A stretch of 64,000 nucleotides of DNA, taken from positions 1-64,000 of the forward strand of contig NW_024088551.1 of the NCBI RefSeq assembly GCF_009730915.1, in the 5' to 3' direction. Shown piece after piece: positions 63,473 through 64,000 of the stretch. The notes under the pieces were generated by a model. The model ran no database searches, had not been told where the DNA came from, and saw only the letters and a list, made by a program, of their open reading frames with translations. Positions within the stretch are counted from its first letter, which is position 1. Each line of letters opens with the position of its first letter. The position numbers and the translations under genes are program-made. The stretch is from Dioscorea cayenensis subsp. rotundata (taxonomy: Eukaryota > Streptophyta > Magnoliopsida > Dioscoreales > Dioscoreaceae).

Positions 63473-64000
63473 TATCTTCAAATCTATGTGCGTAATATGT
63501 ATAGTATAACATGAACAAGAATTCAAAGGTGCTTTTACTTCTCATCATTTTGTTGATGGAGTTTGACTTAAAATATGATTTGAGTTGGTGCCTATAATAA
63601 TAAAAGAAATAATTTTTGGTATATAAAAGAGGTGTATGTACTTATTCTCTCGGAATAAATTTCATTTATGCAAGTGATAAATTGTACTTAAACCGTTTAT
63701 TAAATATATAAATATAATTTAGATAATAAACCATAGAGCTCTTATGGTTTTATTAAGGAAAGATATAGTTTTATTAAGGAAAGAGATCATTTGCCTACTT
63801 GACCTAATGAGATTAGAACTATTCCTAGACTCACAGCTGTATCAGATTTGATAATAAACCTCATTGCAGTAAAACTATTAATATACTAAATATAGTAAAT
63901 AATAGAAAATTAAACCTATTTATCTTTTAATTTACTAATATAAGGTATATGTTTCTTGGGTTTTGTTGTAATTTATCAAGTTAGAAAATTTTAATGTTTG

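Larger units (their letters stand above)
59661..64000. other. Gene-free AT-rich region
   Basis: No coding region was recognised on either strand over 4.3 kb. The visible contents are an old ~318-bp-period duplication (60105-60605), a GC-richer patch with GGCCGGCCCACTGGGC near 62690-62755 that could be a transposon relic, a ~50-bp duplication (63306-63405), (TA)n and (TAA)n microsatellites and many poly-A/T runs. Confidence 0.5.

Noticed and set aside
1-64000. tRNA, rRNA or snoRNA genes.
   Set aside because: No complete cloverleaf or rRNA-like stretch was seen; the only tRNA-like motifs are the SINE boxes and the copia primer site.

Overview
This is a nuclear genomic window from a flowering plant. 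The genes are split by many GT-AG introns, the intergenic DNA is strongly AT-rich, and the gene set is plant-specific: a CAMTA factor with a CG-1 domain, a TWO-IN-ONE/FUSED kinase, a plant RING-CH ligase and a DUF4228 protein. The interspersed elements are also of plant type. A monocot is possible, judging only from protein character, but the sequence does not prove it.

Layout. (1) 1-6161 (+): 3' part of the exocyst gene SEC8, with a SINE in one intron. (2) 6680-7009: a foldback MITE with a 9-bp target duplication. (3) 7756-12102 (-): argininosuccinate lyase, intact, 7 exons. (4) 12356-18780 (-): a decayed but structurally complete Ty1/copia LTR retrotransposon with 5-bp target duplication, PPT and probable PBS. 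Its 3' LTR begins 254 bp upstream of the lyase start codon and points toward it. (5) 19402-20784 (-): 3' half of a dead hAT transposase. (6) 23832-26239 (+): RING-CH (MARCH-type) membrane ubiquitin ligase, 7 exons. (7) 29157-29436 (-): ribosomal protein eL29, with telo-box and TATA box. (8) 30342-30424: four CACGTG G-boxes. (9) 31730-33820 (+): SAR1 GTPase. (10) 36998-37553 (+): DUF4228 protein broken by one base. (11) 38692-48362 (-): TIO/FUSED kinase, 22 exons, with at least one frame break. (12) 49842-59492 (-): CAMTA factor, 13 exons, 939 codons open. (13) 59493-64000: gene-free AT-rich DNA with old duplications and a TAA microsatellite.

The genes are not an operon; each is an independent plant gene. 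SEC8 (exocytosis), SAR1 (COPII budding) and TIO (cytokinesis) all belong to membrane or cell-plate biology, but nothing in the sequence suggests a functional cluster. Lyase, CAMTA, SAR1, eL29 and the RING-CH gene translate cleanly across every junction. SEC8, the DUF4228 gene and TIO carry single-base frame breaks, which could be assembly errors or real lesions.

I found no convincing new biological system. The best leads are the LTR promoter facing the lyase gene, the tandemly duplicated splice donor in SEC8, two GC-AG introns, the SINE and MITE with clear target duplications, the four-G-box cluster and a 22-bp near-perfect palindrome with two GACGTC cores.
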